From positions 1 through 64,000 of the forward strand of contig JADKAQ010000004.1 of the NCBI GenBank assembly GCA_016719105.1: a stretch of DNA of 64,000 nucleotides, in the 5' to 3' direction. The stretch's first letter is position 1. Every line of letters starts with the position of its first letter. The notes under the pieces were generated by a model. It was not told the origin of the DNA. It made no database searches and saw only the letters and a program-made list of their open reading frames with translations. Shown here one piece after another: positions 1 through 8,663 of the stretch. The position numbers and the translations under genes were made by a program. Source of the stretch: Gemmatimonadota bacterium. Lineage in GTDB: Bacteria; Gemmatimonadota; Gemmatimonadetes; Gemmatimonadales; Gemmatimonadaceae.

Positions 1-535
1 AGAGGCGGCCGATGGGCTGTGGCCACGCGGTCGCAGGCGAGGGCGAAGGGAAGCTCCACGGCGCGTAGGCGCCGCCATCCACGACCTCGATCAGCACCAG
101 CGCGCGCACATCATCGTCCTGGGGCGAGCGAGCCGCCCATGCGTCGTAGGCGGCTCTGGGGAGCGCCGCAAGGACGGGCGCGACCTCCTCGCGCCAGAAG
201 GTGGCGAGGGCGGCGGAGTCCGCGCGGACACTGCGTGCGATGGACGCATCGGTGGCCACGCGGAGGCGCGTGGCCGTCCAGCCGCCGTTCGCGCGTCGGC
301 GGAGAATGAAGGAAACACCGCGTGTGGCGTGGAGTGGGGCGAGGTGCACGCGGAGCTCGCGTGCAGACGCTTCCACGGCCCTCCCGAGTGGGGGATCCGC
401 GAGCGTGTCCCGCATTTGCGGCAGCGTGGCGATGAGACGCACCAAGTGAAGCGAATCGAGGCCGAGCCGGCGCGGTGTCGGCGTCTCCTGGCCCCAGGCC
501 GCAAGCGGAAGTGAGAAATGAGGAGGAGGCGCACT
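1..535 (-). pseudogene. Unknown secreted-type cassette protein, partial, probable N-terminal frameshift
   Basis: A minus-strand frame with normal protein composition is open from about position 514 to the left edge, so the C-terminus is missing. It includes stretches such as LVRLIATLPQMRDTLADPP and LATFWREEVAPVLAALPR. No start codon lies in this frame after its upstream stop (536-538). A GTG at about 534 in the neighbouring frame encodes VRLLLIS; joined to LPLAAWGQE in the main frame it would make a normal signal peptide, so one indel near 512-520 is likely. The gene sits just beyond attC A on the cassette strand and is probably the next cassette of the array. I recognise no family. Confidence 0.45.
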
Positions 536-566
536 TCACGAGTGTACTTGGCGCGCAGGAGAGGAC

Positions 567-665
567 GCCTAACGTCTGGGTCGAGCTGCAACTGGCGTAT
601 AACAGAGGCGGCGTAGCCGCCTTCCGCACATCCTGCCAGTTGTCAGCTCCAACCGCATGTTAGGC
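567..665 (-). other. attC: attC recombination site A
   Basis: A 99-bp imperfect palindrome bounded by GCCTAAC (567-573) and GTTAGGC (659-665), matching the RYYYAAC/GTTRRRY core sites of integron cassettes. The inner arms AGCTG-CAACTGG and CCAGTTGTCAGCT pair, and the arm on the right carries extra unpaired bases. The same asymmetry occurs in the other sites compared and fits an array read leftward on the minus strand. Confidence 0.85.
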
Positions 666-1088
666 GCCCCTGACGAAGCCAACAGGGCTGTGGCCTCCTT
701 CGTGACCCAGTTGCGGCTGGGCGCTGACGCTGAAGTACTGACGCGCGCCCGGAGATGGTCGACAATGTCCAGCCACGGCACTGCGTGCTCAATCACAAGA
801 GTCTCCAGCTCCCGCGCCCCGACATTCTGCTGCATCGGTTTCGAAGTCGAGCAGGAGCTTAGCGCTCCCGGTTCGGCCATGAGTCACTGCCGGAGGCGGA
901 TGCGGATGGGCAGGAGGCTCCGCTCGGCCGCTCGCGGTCACCAGCGCGCGGTAGACGCCAAGATTGACGAACGACGGCCCCCATTGGGACCCCCTGAGAT
1001 TGAAGACGCCCACCGCTGGCGCGTTGGTCCTCCGCCATGTTGCTCCTGCCTTCCCGAATCCCGCTGCCTTGAGCGCCGGCGAGAGCAT
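666..1088 (-). pseudogene. DUF4304-like cassette protein, frame-disrupted
   Basis: The cassette between attC B and attC A. The first frame starts at ATG 1088 (MLSPALKAAGFGKAG) and contains NLRGSQWGPSFVNLGVYRAL, which resembles the N-terminal half of DUF4304 proteins of unknown function. After about position 920 the similarity continues in another frame (HIRIRLRQ), crosses an in-frame TGA, then resumes with LETLVIEHAVPWLDIVDHL, a plausible DUF4304 C-terminus. At least one frameshift and one stop therefore separate the halves. The family assignment is from memory of the motif pattern and is moderate. Read errors in the source assembly could explain the breaks. Confidence 0.45.
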
Positions 1089-1129
1089 GCTGAAGCCACT
1101 TGGAGTTATCGGATGCCATCAGTCGGTGC

Positions 1130-1227
1130 GCCTAACGTTAGCGTTGAGCTGCGAGGGCCAGCTTAGAGTGCGGCCGCAGGCCGCACGAATCAATAGCGCC
1201 CTCGTCTGCTCCAATGCAGTGTTAGGT
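1130..1227 (-). other. attC: attC recombination site B
   Basis: A 98-bp palindromic site between GCCTAAC (1130-1136) and GTTAGGT (1221-1227), with inner arms around CGAGGGC/GCCCTCG and a central hairpin GTGCGGCCGCAGGCCGCAC. Extra unpaired G and A lie in the right-hand arm, giving the same leftward orientation as site A. It is closely similar to sites C and E, as expected for one sedentary integron. Confidence 0.9.
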
Positions 1228-1238
1228 GGCCTCGCGCG

Positions 1239-2227
1239 CTAGCGACGCGGGCGCCAGGCTGCGTCAGTGGCATCGCCTCCAAGCACGTCCGGGCCCTCTG
1301 ATCCGTCCGGCCGCACTGTGCGTAGCGTCGCCCGAGGGTACGACACGGACGGCAGCCCACCCCGATTCTGCTGAAAGAGAATGGACCGACCGTCCGGAGA
1401 CCAACGCGGAAGATTATCGCCTGCTCCCAACAGAACGGCCGCGTCAGGAGTGGTGATGCGGGTCTCCGATGTTCCATCGCGATTGACCACGAAGATCGCA
1501 CTGCTCACTTGGTAGTGCCCGGCAAAGACGAGCCGCCTTCCGTCCGGTGACCAGTCAGGGCCACTGGCTTCCACCGTCGAGACAACCCGGCGAAGCGCAC
1601 CCGTGGCTGCATCGATCACAATGAGGCGTCGATCTGGATAGCGAACGCCGGCGATTTCCCGACCATCTGGCGACCACGTCGGAGTCTCGGCATAGAAGCG
1701 CTGAGTGCCAAGCGGTACGGCGCCCGCCCCGGCGGGCCCTCCCACGAAGAGAAGGTAGCCCACATTGAAAAAGCCTCCCGTGAAGAAGGCAAGATGAGCG
1801 CCGTCAGGAGACCACGCCGCGGAGCCGGTGAACTCGTTCGGGGATCCGGTCGACTCGTTCGGGCCAACGATGACCGTCTCGCGTCCGTCGGGCAGCGAGA
1901 CCAAGACGAGGTCAGTGCTGGGGTAGGCAGCATCACGCCGCAGCGAGCGATTCACTACGACGCGAGTCCCGTCGGGCGACCACCGCACCGCTGAGAGTTG
2001 GTAGTCAGCGAGTGACCCCGATAATGGCGGCGTGAGCACTCGCTGCGGCTCGTGCCATCGAGGCGCGCCGTATAGAGCATCGCGGCTCCTTCGCGCCAGC
2101 TAACAAATGCGATCTCATCCACTGCGTTAATGGGCGCAGTGTTGTCTGCGCACGCCAGCGCAATAGCGGCGTGTCCAAGCACAAACAGGGATCGTGCCGG
2201 TCTGCTGAAGCGAACCAACGTCAACAT
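1239..2227 (-). pseudogene. TolB-like WD40/PD40 lipoprotein cassette gene with one frameshift
   Basis: The start at ATG 2227 has an AGGAGG site five bases upstream. Residues 1-30 form a lipoprotein signal peptide ending in a lipobox (IALAC, cysteine followed by ADN). The frame then breaks near 2045. In the next frame at least five TolB-type repeats follow, such as VRWSPDGTRVV, AAWSPDGAHLAFF, PTWSPDGREIAGV, PDWSPDGRRLVFAG and PRWSPDGRSILF, forming a beta-propeller down to the stop at 1239 beside attC B. It was probably an exported propeller lipoprotein; its partner is unknown. Restart at GTG 2038 would give a propeller without a signal peptide. The shift is a small indel, either decay or a read error. 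Confidence 0.75.
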
Positions 2228-2247
2228 AGTACCTCCTCTCCTTGACC

Positions 2248-2344
2248 ACCTAACGTCCAGCTGAGCTGCGCGGGCATCAGATAGAGTGCGTCCGAAGGGC
2301 GCACGAATCAATAGCGCCCGCGTCTGCTCCAGCGTTAGTTAGGC
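2248..2344 (-). other. attC: attC recombination site C
   Basis: A 97-bp site between ACCTAAC (2248-2254) and GTTAGGC (2338-2344), with the inner hairpin GTGCGTCCGAAGGGCGCAC. About two thirds of its sequence is shared with site B and with site E in the distant right-hand array, which links the two array pieces. It is the last recognisable attC before the 10-kb chromosomal segment. Confidence 0.9.
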
Positions 2345-2345
2345 A

Positions 2346-2588
2346 TCACGCGGGGCGGGAAGTGGCACGGCAGTGTCGGCGCATCCAAGTGACAAGCAGC
2401 GGCACGGGGTCCGCCTGCGACGCCGAGAGTGGCGTGAAGTCGCTCTGGACGGCCGCGCGCACCGCGGCGGAATCGTCGGCCTCGAGCATCGTTTGCCGCC
2501 GGGCGTGCTCGACGGGGTCCATGGACGCCCGCCCCGTGGCGCCAGTGGCGGGGCCGCTGGGACCGAGAGCGACCATAGCAGTGAGCAC
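2346..2588 (-). CDS. Small unknown cassette-type protein
   Basis: An 80-residue frame that ends two bases from attC C, as cassette genes do. The possible start is GTG 2588 (VLTAMVALGPSG); a stretch from about residue 22, MDPVEHARRQTMLEADD, looks like genuine coding sequence with G/C-rich third positions. The N-terminus may have been lost, because the amidohydrolase remnant begins only about 25 bases upstream on the other strand. No family recognised. Confidence 0.45.
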   Translation of the reverse strand: MLTAMVALGPSGPATGATGRASMDPVEHARRQTMLEADDSAAVRAAVQSDFTPLSASQADPVPLLVTWMRRHCRATSRPA

Positions 2589-2611
2589 AGGCCCCTGGCT
2601 CGGGAGCGATG

Positions 2612-3304
2612 GGCTGAATGAACATCACCGAGCTCCTCGACGGCTATCCCGGCCACGAGCACAACTATCCGGTGTATCCGCTGTTCAAGGATGTGGTCGA
2701 GCTGGTGGCGCAGAGCGGGATCACCTACACGCCTACGCTGCTGGTCGCCTATGGCGGGCCGTGGACGGAGAACTACTGGTACGAACACTCCGACATTCAC
2801 GCTGACGCCAAGCTGCGGCGCTTCATGCCGCCTTCGGAGATCGACCAGCGGTCGATGCGGCGCCCGCAATGGTTTCGCGACGACCAGTACATCCATCCCC
2901 GCCTCGCCGAGCAGGCGAAGAAGATCATCGACGCCGGTGGAAAGGTCGGACTGGGCGGGCACGGCCAGCTGCAATGGCTGGGCGTCCAGTGGGAGTTGTG
3001 GTCGCTCGCGTCGGGCGGAATCGCCCCGATCGACGTGATCCGGATCGGCTCGCTCACCGGTGCCGATGCCATCGGCGTTGCGGGAGATCTGGGGTCGCTC
3101 GAACCGTGCAAGCTGGCCGACCTGCAGGTGCTCGACGCGAATCCACTCGACGACATCCGCAATACCAACACCATTCGCTACGTCATGAAGGACGGGCGGC
3201 TTTCTGATGGGGACACGCTCGACGAACGCTGGCCGCGCAAGCGGGAGCGGCCCAGGCCGTGGTGGATGGACGGGAGCGAAGCAGCGCGGGGGACGGGGCA
3301 GTAG
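2612..3304 (+). pseudogene. Amidohydrolase C-terminal fragment
   Basis: About 228 residues (from ATG 2618) align with the last fifth of the complete TolB-amidohydrolase at 42938-46471. Shared landmarks are DGYPGHEH, YTPTLLVAYGGPW, the metal-site-like loop GGHGQLQWLG (GSHGQLQGLG in the complete copy), WELWSLASGG, LTGADAIGVAGDLGSLE and NPLDDIRNTNTI. The signal peptide, propeller and the HxH half of the metal site are absent, and upstream sequence switches abruptly to cassette DNA. It is therefore a 5'-truncated remnant, best explained by an array-associated rearrangement. ATG 2618 is probably an internal Met, and activity is not expected. Confidence 0.8.
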
Positions 3305-3376
3305 CGCCGCGTCGTCCCACGACTCAGCGTCGGCGATGGTGCAACCTCGCCCTTCCGATGTCCACCGCGCCGAGCG

Positions 3377-4063
3377 CTACGAGTCGAGCGCCTCGTCTGG
3401 CGGCGGCGACCATTCCCACCCGATGCCGCGTGGCGTGTCGCTCGCCAGCCAGCCTAACGCGCGCAGGAACGTGCGCGCGTAGCGCTGCGCGGTGACGGCG
3501 AGTTCGGATGCGTCATGCCCTGGTGTCTCGTCACCCTCGACCGCCACGGTGTTCGCCAGCAGCGCTCCCACGAACATGCGCACCGCGGCCTCGCGGTCGC
3601 GCGGGAGCGCCGGATCCTCGTAGCCGAGTCGCGTCACATAGGCGTCGAGCACCGTGATACTGTGGCTAACGACCTCCGTCGCCTCGCGGCGGATCTGCTC
3701 GTGCGCGCGCTGCACGGCAAAGCACTGGCGCAGCAACGCGGCCAGATGGCGCAACCGCTGCCACTCGGCCGCGTACCAGGCCGCCAGCTCGCTGGGCGGA
3801 TCGAGGGGAAACTGCGGGAGCGAGGCCGGGCGCTCTTGCATCGAGCACGCGTGCACCGCTTCGTCGATCAACTCGTCCTTCGTTCCAAACAGCCGGAAGA
3901 GCGTGACCTCGTTCACCGATGCTGCCTCGGCGATGCGCCGGCTCGTCGCTCCGGCCGGCCCGTACGCGGCGAAGACACTGGCCGCAGCCGCCAGCAGTCG
4001 CTCGCGCGCTTCGGGCTTGGGTGTCTCGAGCATCGTCGCGTCCGTCATCTCATGGCTCGCCAT
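3377..4063 (-). CDS. TetR/AcrR-family repressor, last gene of the efflux operon
   Basis: 228 residues. An N-terminal TetR helix-turn-helix (about residues 18-65: ARERLLAAAASVFAAYG, then GATSRRIAEAASVNEVTLFRLF) is followed by an all-helical ligand-binding domain of normal TetR length. The ATG lies 3 bp after the stop of the RND permease gene, so it is co-transcribed with it and probably gives autoregulated control of the pump. In-frame Met codons at residues 6 and 11 are alternative starts. The likely ligand is a pump substrate, which cannot be named from sequence. A second TetR gene lies at the other end of the operon. Confidence 0.9.
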   Translation of the reverse strand: MASHEMTDATMLETPKPEARERLLAAAASVFAAYGPAGATSRRIAEAASVNEVTLFRLFGTKDELIDEAVHACSMQERPASLPQFPLDPPSELAAWYAAEWQRLRHLAALLRQCFAVQRAHEQIRREATEVVSHSITVLDAYVTRLGYEDPALPRDREAAVRMFVGALLANTVAVEGDETPGHDASELAVTAQRYARTFLRALGWLASDTPRGIGWEWSPPPDEALDS

Positions 4064-4066
4064 CGC

Positions 4067-7000
4067 TCAGTCTCCCCAGATCGGCTGCGGAGCAAGCCCC
4101 GCTGCCTGCTGTTCCTCGGTGATCTCCTGTTCGCGATCGGGCGAGACGACCTTCCCCTTGAACCACGATCCGAGATCGTCGAAGTACGTATAGGCCACCG
4201 GGACGACGATCAGTGTCAGCATCGTCGACGTGAGGAGGCCGCCGATGACCGCCCGCGCCATCGGCGAGCGGAAGCCGCCCCCCTCGCCCATCCCCAGCGC
4301 CACGGGGATCATCCCCGCCACCATCGCCAGCGTGGTCATCATGATCGGGCGCAATCGCACCACCCCGGCATCGACCAACGCCACGAAACGATTGGACCCC
4401 AGCGCACGCCGCTCGTTGGCGTTGTCGACCAGGAGGATTGCGTTCTTGACCACGAGCCCCATCAGCATGATCACGCCGATCATCGACATCATGTTCAGCG
4501 TCGTCCCGGTGAGCTTGAGCGCCAGCAGGACACCAACCAGCGACAGCGGAAGCGAGAGCATGATCGCCACCGGCTGCGTGAACGACTCGAACTGCGACGC
4601 CAGGATGAGGAAGATCAGGATGACCGCGAGCGCCAGCGTGTCGAGCACGTAGCCCCCCGTCTCCGCCAGCTGTTCGGTGTCGCCGCCGAGCGAGATCGAG
4701 TAGCCCGCGGGGAGGTTGAGCGCGGCCACGCGCGTGTTGATCGCCGTCGATGCCTCGGAAACGGACGTCTCCAGCGTGAGGTTCCCCGAGATGGTGACGA
4801 TGCGCGAGAGTGCCTTGCGGTCGATCTGCGCTGGCGCCGTCCCCTGGGTGATCGTGGCCACGTCGCGCAGCGGGATGGTCGACACCCCGGTCGCTCCGCG
4901 TGCCGCCGTGGGAACGGGGATCTGCCCCACGTCTTCGAGCGATCGGCGGAACTCGGGGGCGAGCTGCACGACCACGTCGCGCTCCTCGCCCGTGGGATCC
5001 TCCCACCGCGTCGCCGTCTCGCCGGCCATCAGCGGGCGAATCGTCGCTGCTGCCTGGCCAACGTCGATCCCGATCCGGTTCGCGACGTCGCGGTCGAGCG
5101 AAATGCGGTACTCGGGCTTCGGGTCGCCTAACGAGGATTTGAGGTCGACGACTCCCGGAACCTCCTTCACCGCCGTCATCACCTGCCCTGCAATGCGCGC
5201 CAGCTCCGTCGTCTCGGGGCCGCGGATCTCGATGGCGATCGGCGGACGGATCCCGCCGATGTCGCTGGCGATGTACACGCCGGTGCGCATGCCATAGATC
5301 GGGGCGAGCGCGGCGCGTGCGGCGACCATCACCTCCTGCTGCGAGCGGCTGCGCTTCGCCGCCGCGTGCAACTTCACGTACATCTCGCCGCTGGTCACCG
5401 TCCCCGTCGCTCCCGCGCCGACCGTCGTGTAGATGTAGTCGACTTCGGGGAGCCTCCTGAGCGTCGCCACCGCCTGCTCCACCTTGCCACGCGTATACGC
5501 AAGGCTCTGCCCGGCCGGCGCCTCGACCTGCACGACGAATTCTCCCTTGTCGGTGTCGGGCATGAAGCCGCCGCCGATGAAGGGGACGAGCGCCATTGCA
5601 CCCACGAGACTCGCGGCCGCGATGGCCAGCGTCGACTTCCGGTGGCGCAGCGCCCAGGTGATCACGCCGCGATAGCGCTCCGCCTGCCGGTCGAACCAGG
5701 CATTGAACGACCCGATCACGCGCGTGACGACGTTCCCCCCTTCGCCACGGTGCGGATTGACCCCCCACCAGGCGCTCAACATCGGCGTGAGCGTGAACGA
5801 CACGAAGAGCGAGACCAGCACCGCCCACGAGACCGTGAGCCCGAACTGGTAGAAGAAGCGCCCGATGATCCCCTTCATGAAGGCGACCGGGGCGAAGACG
5901 GCCACGATCGAGAGCGTGGTCGCCATCACGGCCAGCGCGATCTCCTTGGTCGCCGTCCGCGCTGCCGTGAAGTGATCGCGCCCCATCTCGCGATGGCGCA
6001 CGATGTTCTCCACGACGACGATCGCGTCGTCGATCAGGATGCCGATGGAGAGCGACAGCGCCATGAGGGTGAGCATGTTCAGCGTGAAGCCGAGCGCGCT
6101 CATGAGGATGAAGGAGGAGATGACCGAGACCGGGAGCGCCAGCGAGGTGATCGCCGTCGCCTTCCAGTCGTTGAGGAAGAGCATCACGATGATGATCGTC
6201 AGCACCGCGCCCAGGAGCAGCTCGTGGATGACGTCCGACACCGAGTTGCGGATCTGCACCGAGTTGTCGCGGATCACCGACAGCTCGATTCCCTTGGGGA
6301 GCGTGGCGCGCAGTTCGGCCAGCGCCTGCTGCACTCCGTCGGCCACTGCGACCGTGTTCGCCCCCGACACCTTGATGACATCGAGCGCCACCGCGCGCTC
6401 CACGCCTAACAAGGCGAGCGATCGCTCCTCCTCGTTCCCGACCTCGACCCGCGCGATCTCCTTGAGGCGCACCGGACTCCCGCCGCGCGTGGCGACGATC
6501 ACCTCGTCGAACTGCGCCGGGTCGGTGATGCGTCCCGTGACCCGGACGATGCGCTCGTTGGGTCCCTGATCCACGCGCCCGGCGGGGATCTCCAGGTTCT
6601 GCCGCTGCAGCGCCCCCATGACCTCGGGGACCGTCACGCCTAACGCCTGCAGCTTGCCCGGCAACAGGTTGACGCGGATCTCGCGCTTGAGCCCACCCGA
6701 GATGCGCACCTCACCCACCCCCGACACCGACTCCAGCTTGCGCCGCAAGTCCTCGTCGGCCAGGGTGGTCAGCGCCACCAGCGGCGTCGTCTTGCTGGCG
6801 ATTGCCAGCGAGAGAATCGGCTGGGCATTCGGGTCGAGCTTCTGCACGAGCGGCGACTCGATGTCGTCGGGCAGGTCGCGCTTGATCGTCTCGATCTTGG
6901 TCCGGATGTCCTGCGCCGCAACGTCGCCGTTGCGATTGAGGTCGAACTCCACGATGACCTGCGAGATCCCTTCCAGCGACACCGAGACGAGGCTCTTCAC

Positions 7001-7345
7001 CCCCTGCACGGGATTGAAGGCCTCCTCCATGCGCCGCGTCACCTCACGCTCGACCGTCTCGGCGCTCGCCCCCGGGTACACGGTCTGCACCGTCACCATC
7101 GGGAGGTCGACGTTGGGGAACTGGTCGATCGCCAATCCGCGATAGCTGAAGATCCCCAGCACCACGAGGGCCAGCATCATCATCGTCGTGAAGACCGGTC
7201 GCCGGATGGCGAGCGCGCTCAGCCCGCTCCCGCCGCCGGACTCACCGTGCGACCCGCGGGTAGCGTGCGACGCGCTTGTCGCGTCGGACGCGCCGGCGTC
7301 GAGCGACTCGTTCGGCTCCTGTGACTGCTTCGGCTCGTTGGACAT
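4067..7345 (-). CDS. RND-family (AcrB/HAE1-type) efflux permease
   Basis: About 1092 residues, the usual length for a tripartite-pump inner-membrane proton antiporter. The first TM helix is preceded by SALAIRRPVFTTMMMLALVVLG, broken here by the membrane core. Family features visible include DQFPNVDLPMV, PGASAETVEREVTRRME, the TM4 acidic pair region GILIDDAIVVVENIVRH, and the second half ending in TLIVVPVAYTYFDDLG. The ATG at 7345 overlaps the adaptor stop region; an upstream GTG at 7351 is possible. It works with the adaptor at 7351 and the TolC-like protein at 8664 to expel drugs or other hydrophobic compounds across both membranes. A Ser/Gly/Ala-rich cytoplasmic N-terminus of about 45 residues is longer than usual. 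Confidence 0.95.
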   Translation of the reverse strand: MSNEPKQSQEPNESLDAGASDATSASHATRGSHGESGGGSGLSALAIRRPVFTTMMMLALVVLGIFSYRGLAIDQFPNVDLPMVTVQTVYPGASAETVEREVTRRMEEAFNPVQGVKSLVSVSLEGISQVIVEFDLNRNGDVAAQDIRTKIETIKRDLPDDIESPLVQKLDPNAQPILSLAIASKTTPLVALTTLADEDLRRKLESVSGVGEVRISGGLKREIRVNLLPGKLQALGVTVPEVMGALQRQNLEIPAGRVDQGPNERIVRVTGRITDPAQFDEVIVATRGGSPVRLKEIARVEVGNEEERSLALLGVERAVALDVIKVSGANTVAVADGVQQALAELRATLPKGIELSVIRDNSVQIRNSVSDVIHELLLGAVLTIIIVMLFLNDWKATAITSLALPVSVISSFILMSALGFTLNMLTLMALSLSIGILIDDAIVVVENIVRHREMGRDHFTAARTATKEIALAVMATTLSIVAVFAPVAFMKGIIGRFFYQFGLTVSWAVLVSLFVSFTLTPMLSAWWGVNPHRGEGGNVVTRVIGSFNAWFDRQAERYRGVITWALRHRKSTLAIAAASLVGAMALVPFIGGGFMPDTDKGEFVVQVEAPAGQSLAYTRGKVEQAVATLRRLPEVDYIYTTVGAGATGTVTSGEMYVKLHAAAKRSRSQQEVMVAARAALAPIYGMRTGVYIASDIGGIRPPIAIEIRGPETTELARIAGQVMTAVKEVPGVVDLKSSLGDPKPEYRISLDRDVANRIGIDVGQAAATIRPLMAGETATRWEDPTGEERDVVVQLAPEFRRSLEDVGQIPVPTAARGATGVSTIPLRDVATITQGTAPAQIDRKALSRIVTISGNLTLETSVSEASTAINTRVAALNLPAGYSISLGGDTEQLAETGGYVLDTLALAVILIFLILASQFESFTQPVAIMLSLPLSLVGVLLALKLTGTTLNMMSMIGVIMLMGLVVKNAILLVDNANERRALGSNRFVALVDAGVVRLRPIMMTTLAMVAGMIPVALGMGEGGGFRSPMARAVIGGLLTSTMLTLIVVPVAYTYFDDLGSWFKGKVVSPDREQEITEEQQAAGLAPQPIWGD

Positions 7346-7350
7346 CACCA

Positions 7351-8490
7351 CTATTCCTTGCCCGAGACGACGCTGACCACGATGCCATCGGCCACGTCGG
7401 TCGTAGGCGTGACGATCACCTGGTCACCGGTCGCCAGTCCGGTGGTCACCGCCACGGTGCCGGTCGCTTCATCGTGGGCGCCGAGCGTGACCGCGCGTTG
7501 CGTGACGCGCCCATTGGTCACGACGAAGACATGCCCCCCTTTCCCATCGGGAGCCGCCCCTTGCACGGCTGTCATCGGCACCACGATCGCCGTCACGCTT
7601 CCGAGTGCGATGCGCCCCCGTGCGTACTGCCCGCCCACGATGCGCCCCTTGGCGTTGGCCAGCTCCACGTGCACCCCCACCTGTCGAGTGCCGGGATCGG
7701 CCACCGGGTCGACGCGCGCCACGTGACCACGGAAGTCCTCGCCGGGGAAGGCGTCGAGACTGAAGGTCACCGACTGCCCCACCTTGACCCGCGCCGCGTC
7801 GTCCACGCCGATCTGCCCCGCCAGGTCGAGCGTGCGCCCGTTGACCACCACGAGGATCTCGTCGTTAGGTGCGACGCTCTCGCCGTCGCGTCGCGTGCGC
7901 GCGCTCACCACGCCATCGATCGGTGATACCACGCTCGTGTAGTCGGCCGCTTCGGCGGCGCTCGTCTCCTGCGCCTTCGCCGCCGCCACCTGCGCCAGCG
8001 CCGATTCGTATCCCGCCTCCGCACTCTGGCGCTCGATGGCCGACATCGCGCCCGCCGTGAACAGTGTGCGCGCCGCCTCCAGTCGTTGCCGCGCCAGCGC
8101 GTGATTGGCCTCGGCGGCGGCGACGTTCGCCCTCGCTCCGGCGGCCTGGCTCACGATCCCGGCGGCGCGAATCGTCGCCAGGCGCTGGCCGCGTCGCACT
8201 GTCGAGCCGCGGTCCACGCTCAGCCCGGCGATCGTTCCACCGACACGGGCGCGCAGCGCCACGACCTCCTTCGGCTGCAACGGACCGCTGAGGACGATGG
8301 CATCGCCGATCTCCGCCTGGGTCGCGGCGATCAGGTCCTGCGACGTCAACACGATCGGCGCCTTGCCCCTGGCGTTGGCGCCAGTTGCTGTGCCGCCGTT
8401 GGCGGTGGTCGTGGCGGCGTCCTTCGCATTCGCGCCGCCGCAGGCCGCCAGTGCAACGAGGGTTCCGGTAAGCGCGAGGCGCCGCGTCAT
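7351..8490 (-). CDS. RND efflux periplasmic adaptor (membrane fusion lipoprotein)
   Basis: Membrane-fusion protein of the HlyD/AcrA type, about 379 residues. The chosen ATG 8490 gives a lipoprotein signal peptide MTRRLALTGTLVALAACGG with lipobox ALAAC. The frame stays open to ATG 8667, which overlaps the tolC stop by ATGA, so a longer start is possible, but it would bury the signal peptide at residue 60. A lipoyl half-motif (LSVDRGSTVRRGQRLATI), a helical hairpin (about residues 100-170), a barrel domain (VSPIDGVVSARTRRDGESV) and a membrane-proximal domain follow in family order. It bridges permease and outer-membrane channel. Confidence 0.93.
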   Translation of the reverse strand: MTRRLALTGTLVALAACGGANAKDAATTTANGGTATGANARGKAPIVLTSQDLIAATQAEIGDAIVLSGPLQPKEVVALRARVGGTIAGLSVDRGSTVRRGQRLATIRAAGIVSQAAGARANVAAAEANHALARQRLEAARTLFTAGAMSAIERQSAEAGYESALAQVAAAKAQETSAAEAADYTSVVSPIDGVVSARTRRDGESVAPNDEILVVVNGRTLDLAGQIGVDDAARVKVGQSVTFSLDAFPGEDFRGHVARVDPVADPGTRQVGVHVELANAKGRIVGGQYARGRIALGSVTAIVVPMTAVQGAAPDGKGGHVFVVTNGRVTQRAVTLGAHDEATGTVAVTTGLATGDQVIVTPTTDVADGIVVSVVSGKE

Positions 8491-8663
8491 TCCGGCGGCG
8501 GAGGCGCGCAGGCGACCGACGGGTGGCGGCGATGGCGAACGGTGCATGCGGCGTGACATCGGGCGTTGGTCAGGAAGGGCTGAAGAAAGAGAGCTCGGCG
8601 CGGTGTGCGAGGCGCCAGCGGGTTCGGTCAGGTGCAACGAGCCTTCGGGGATGGGCATCGCGG

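Noticed and set aside
3515..5131. Long plus-strand frame (538 codons) over tetR and the RND gene
   Set aside because: Arg/His-rich shadow frame opposite genes with clear RND and TetR motifs.
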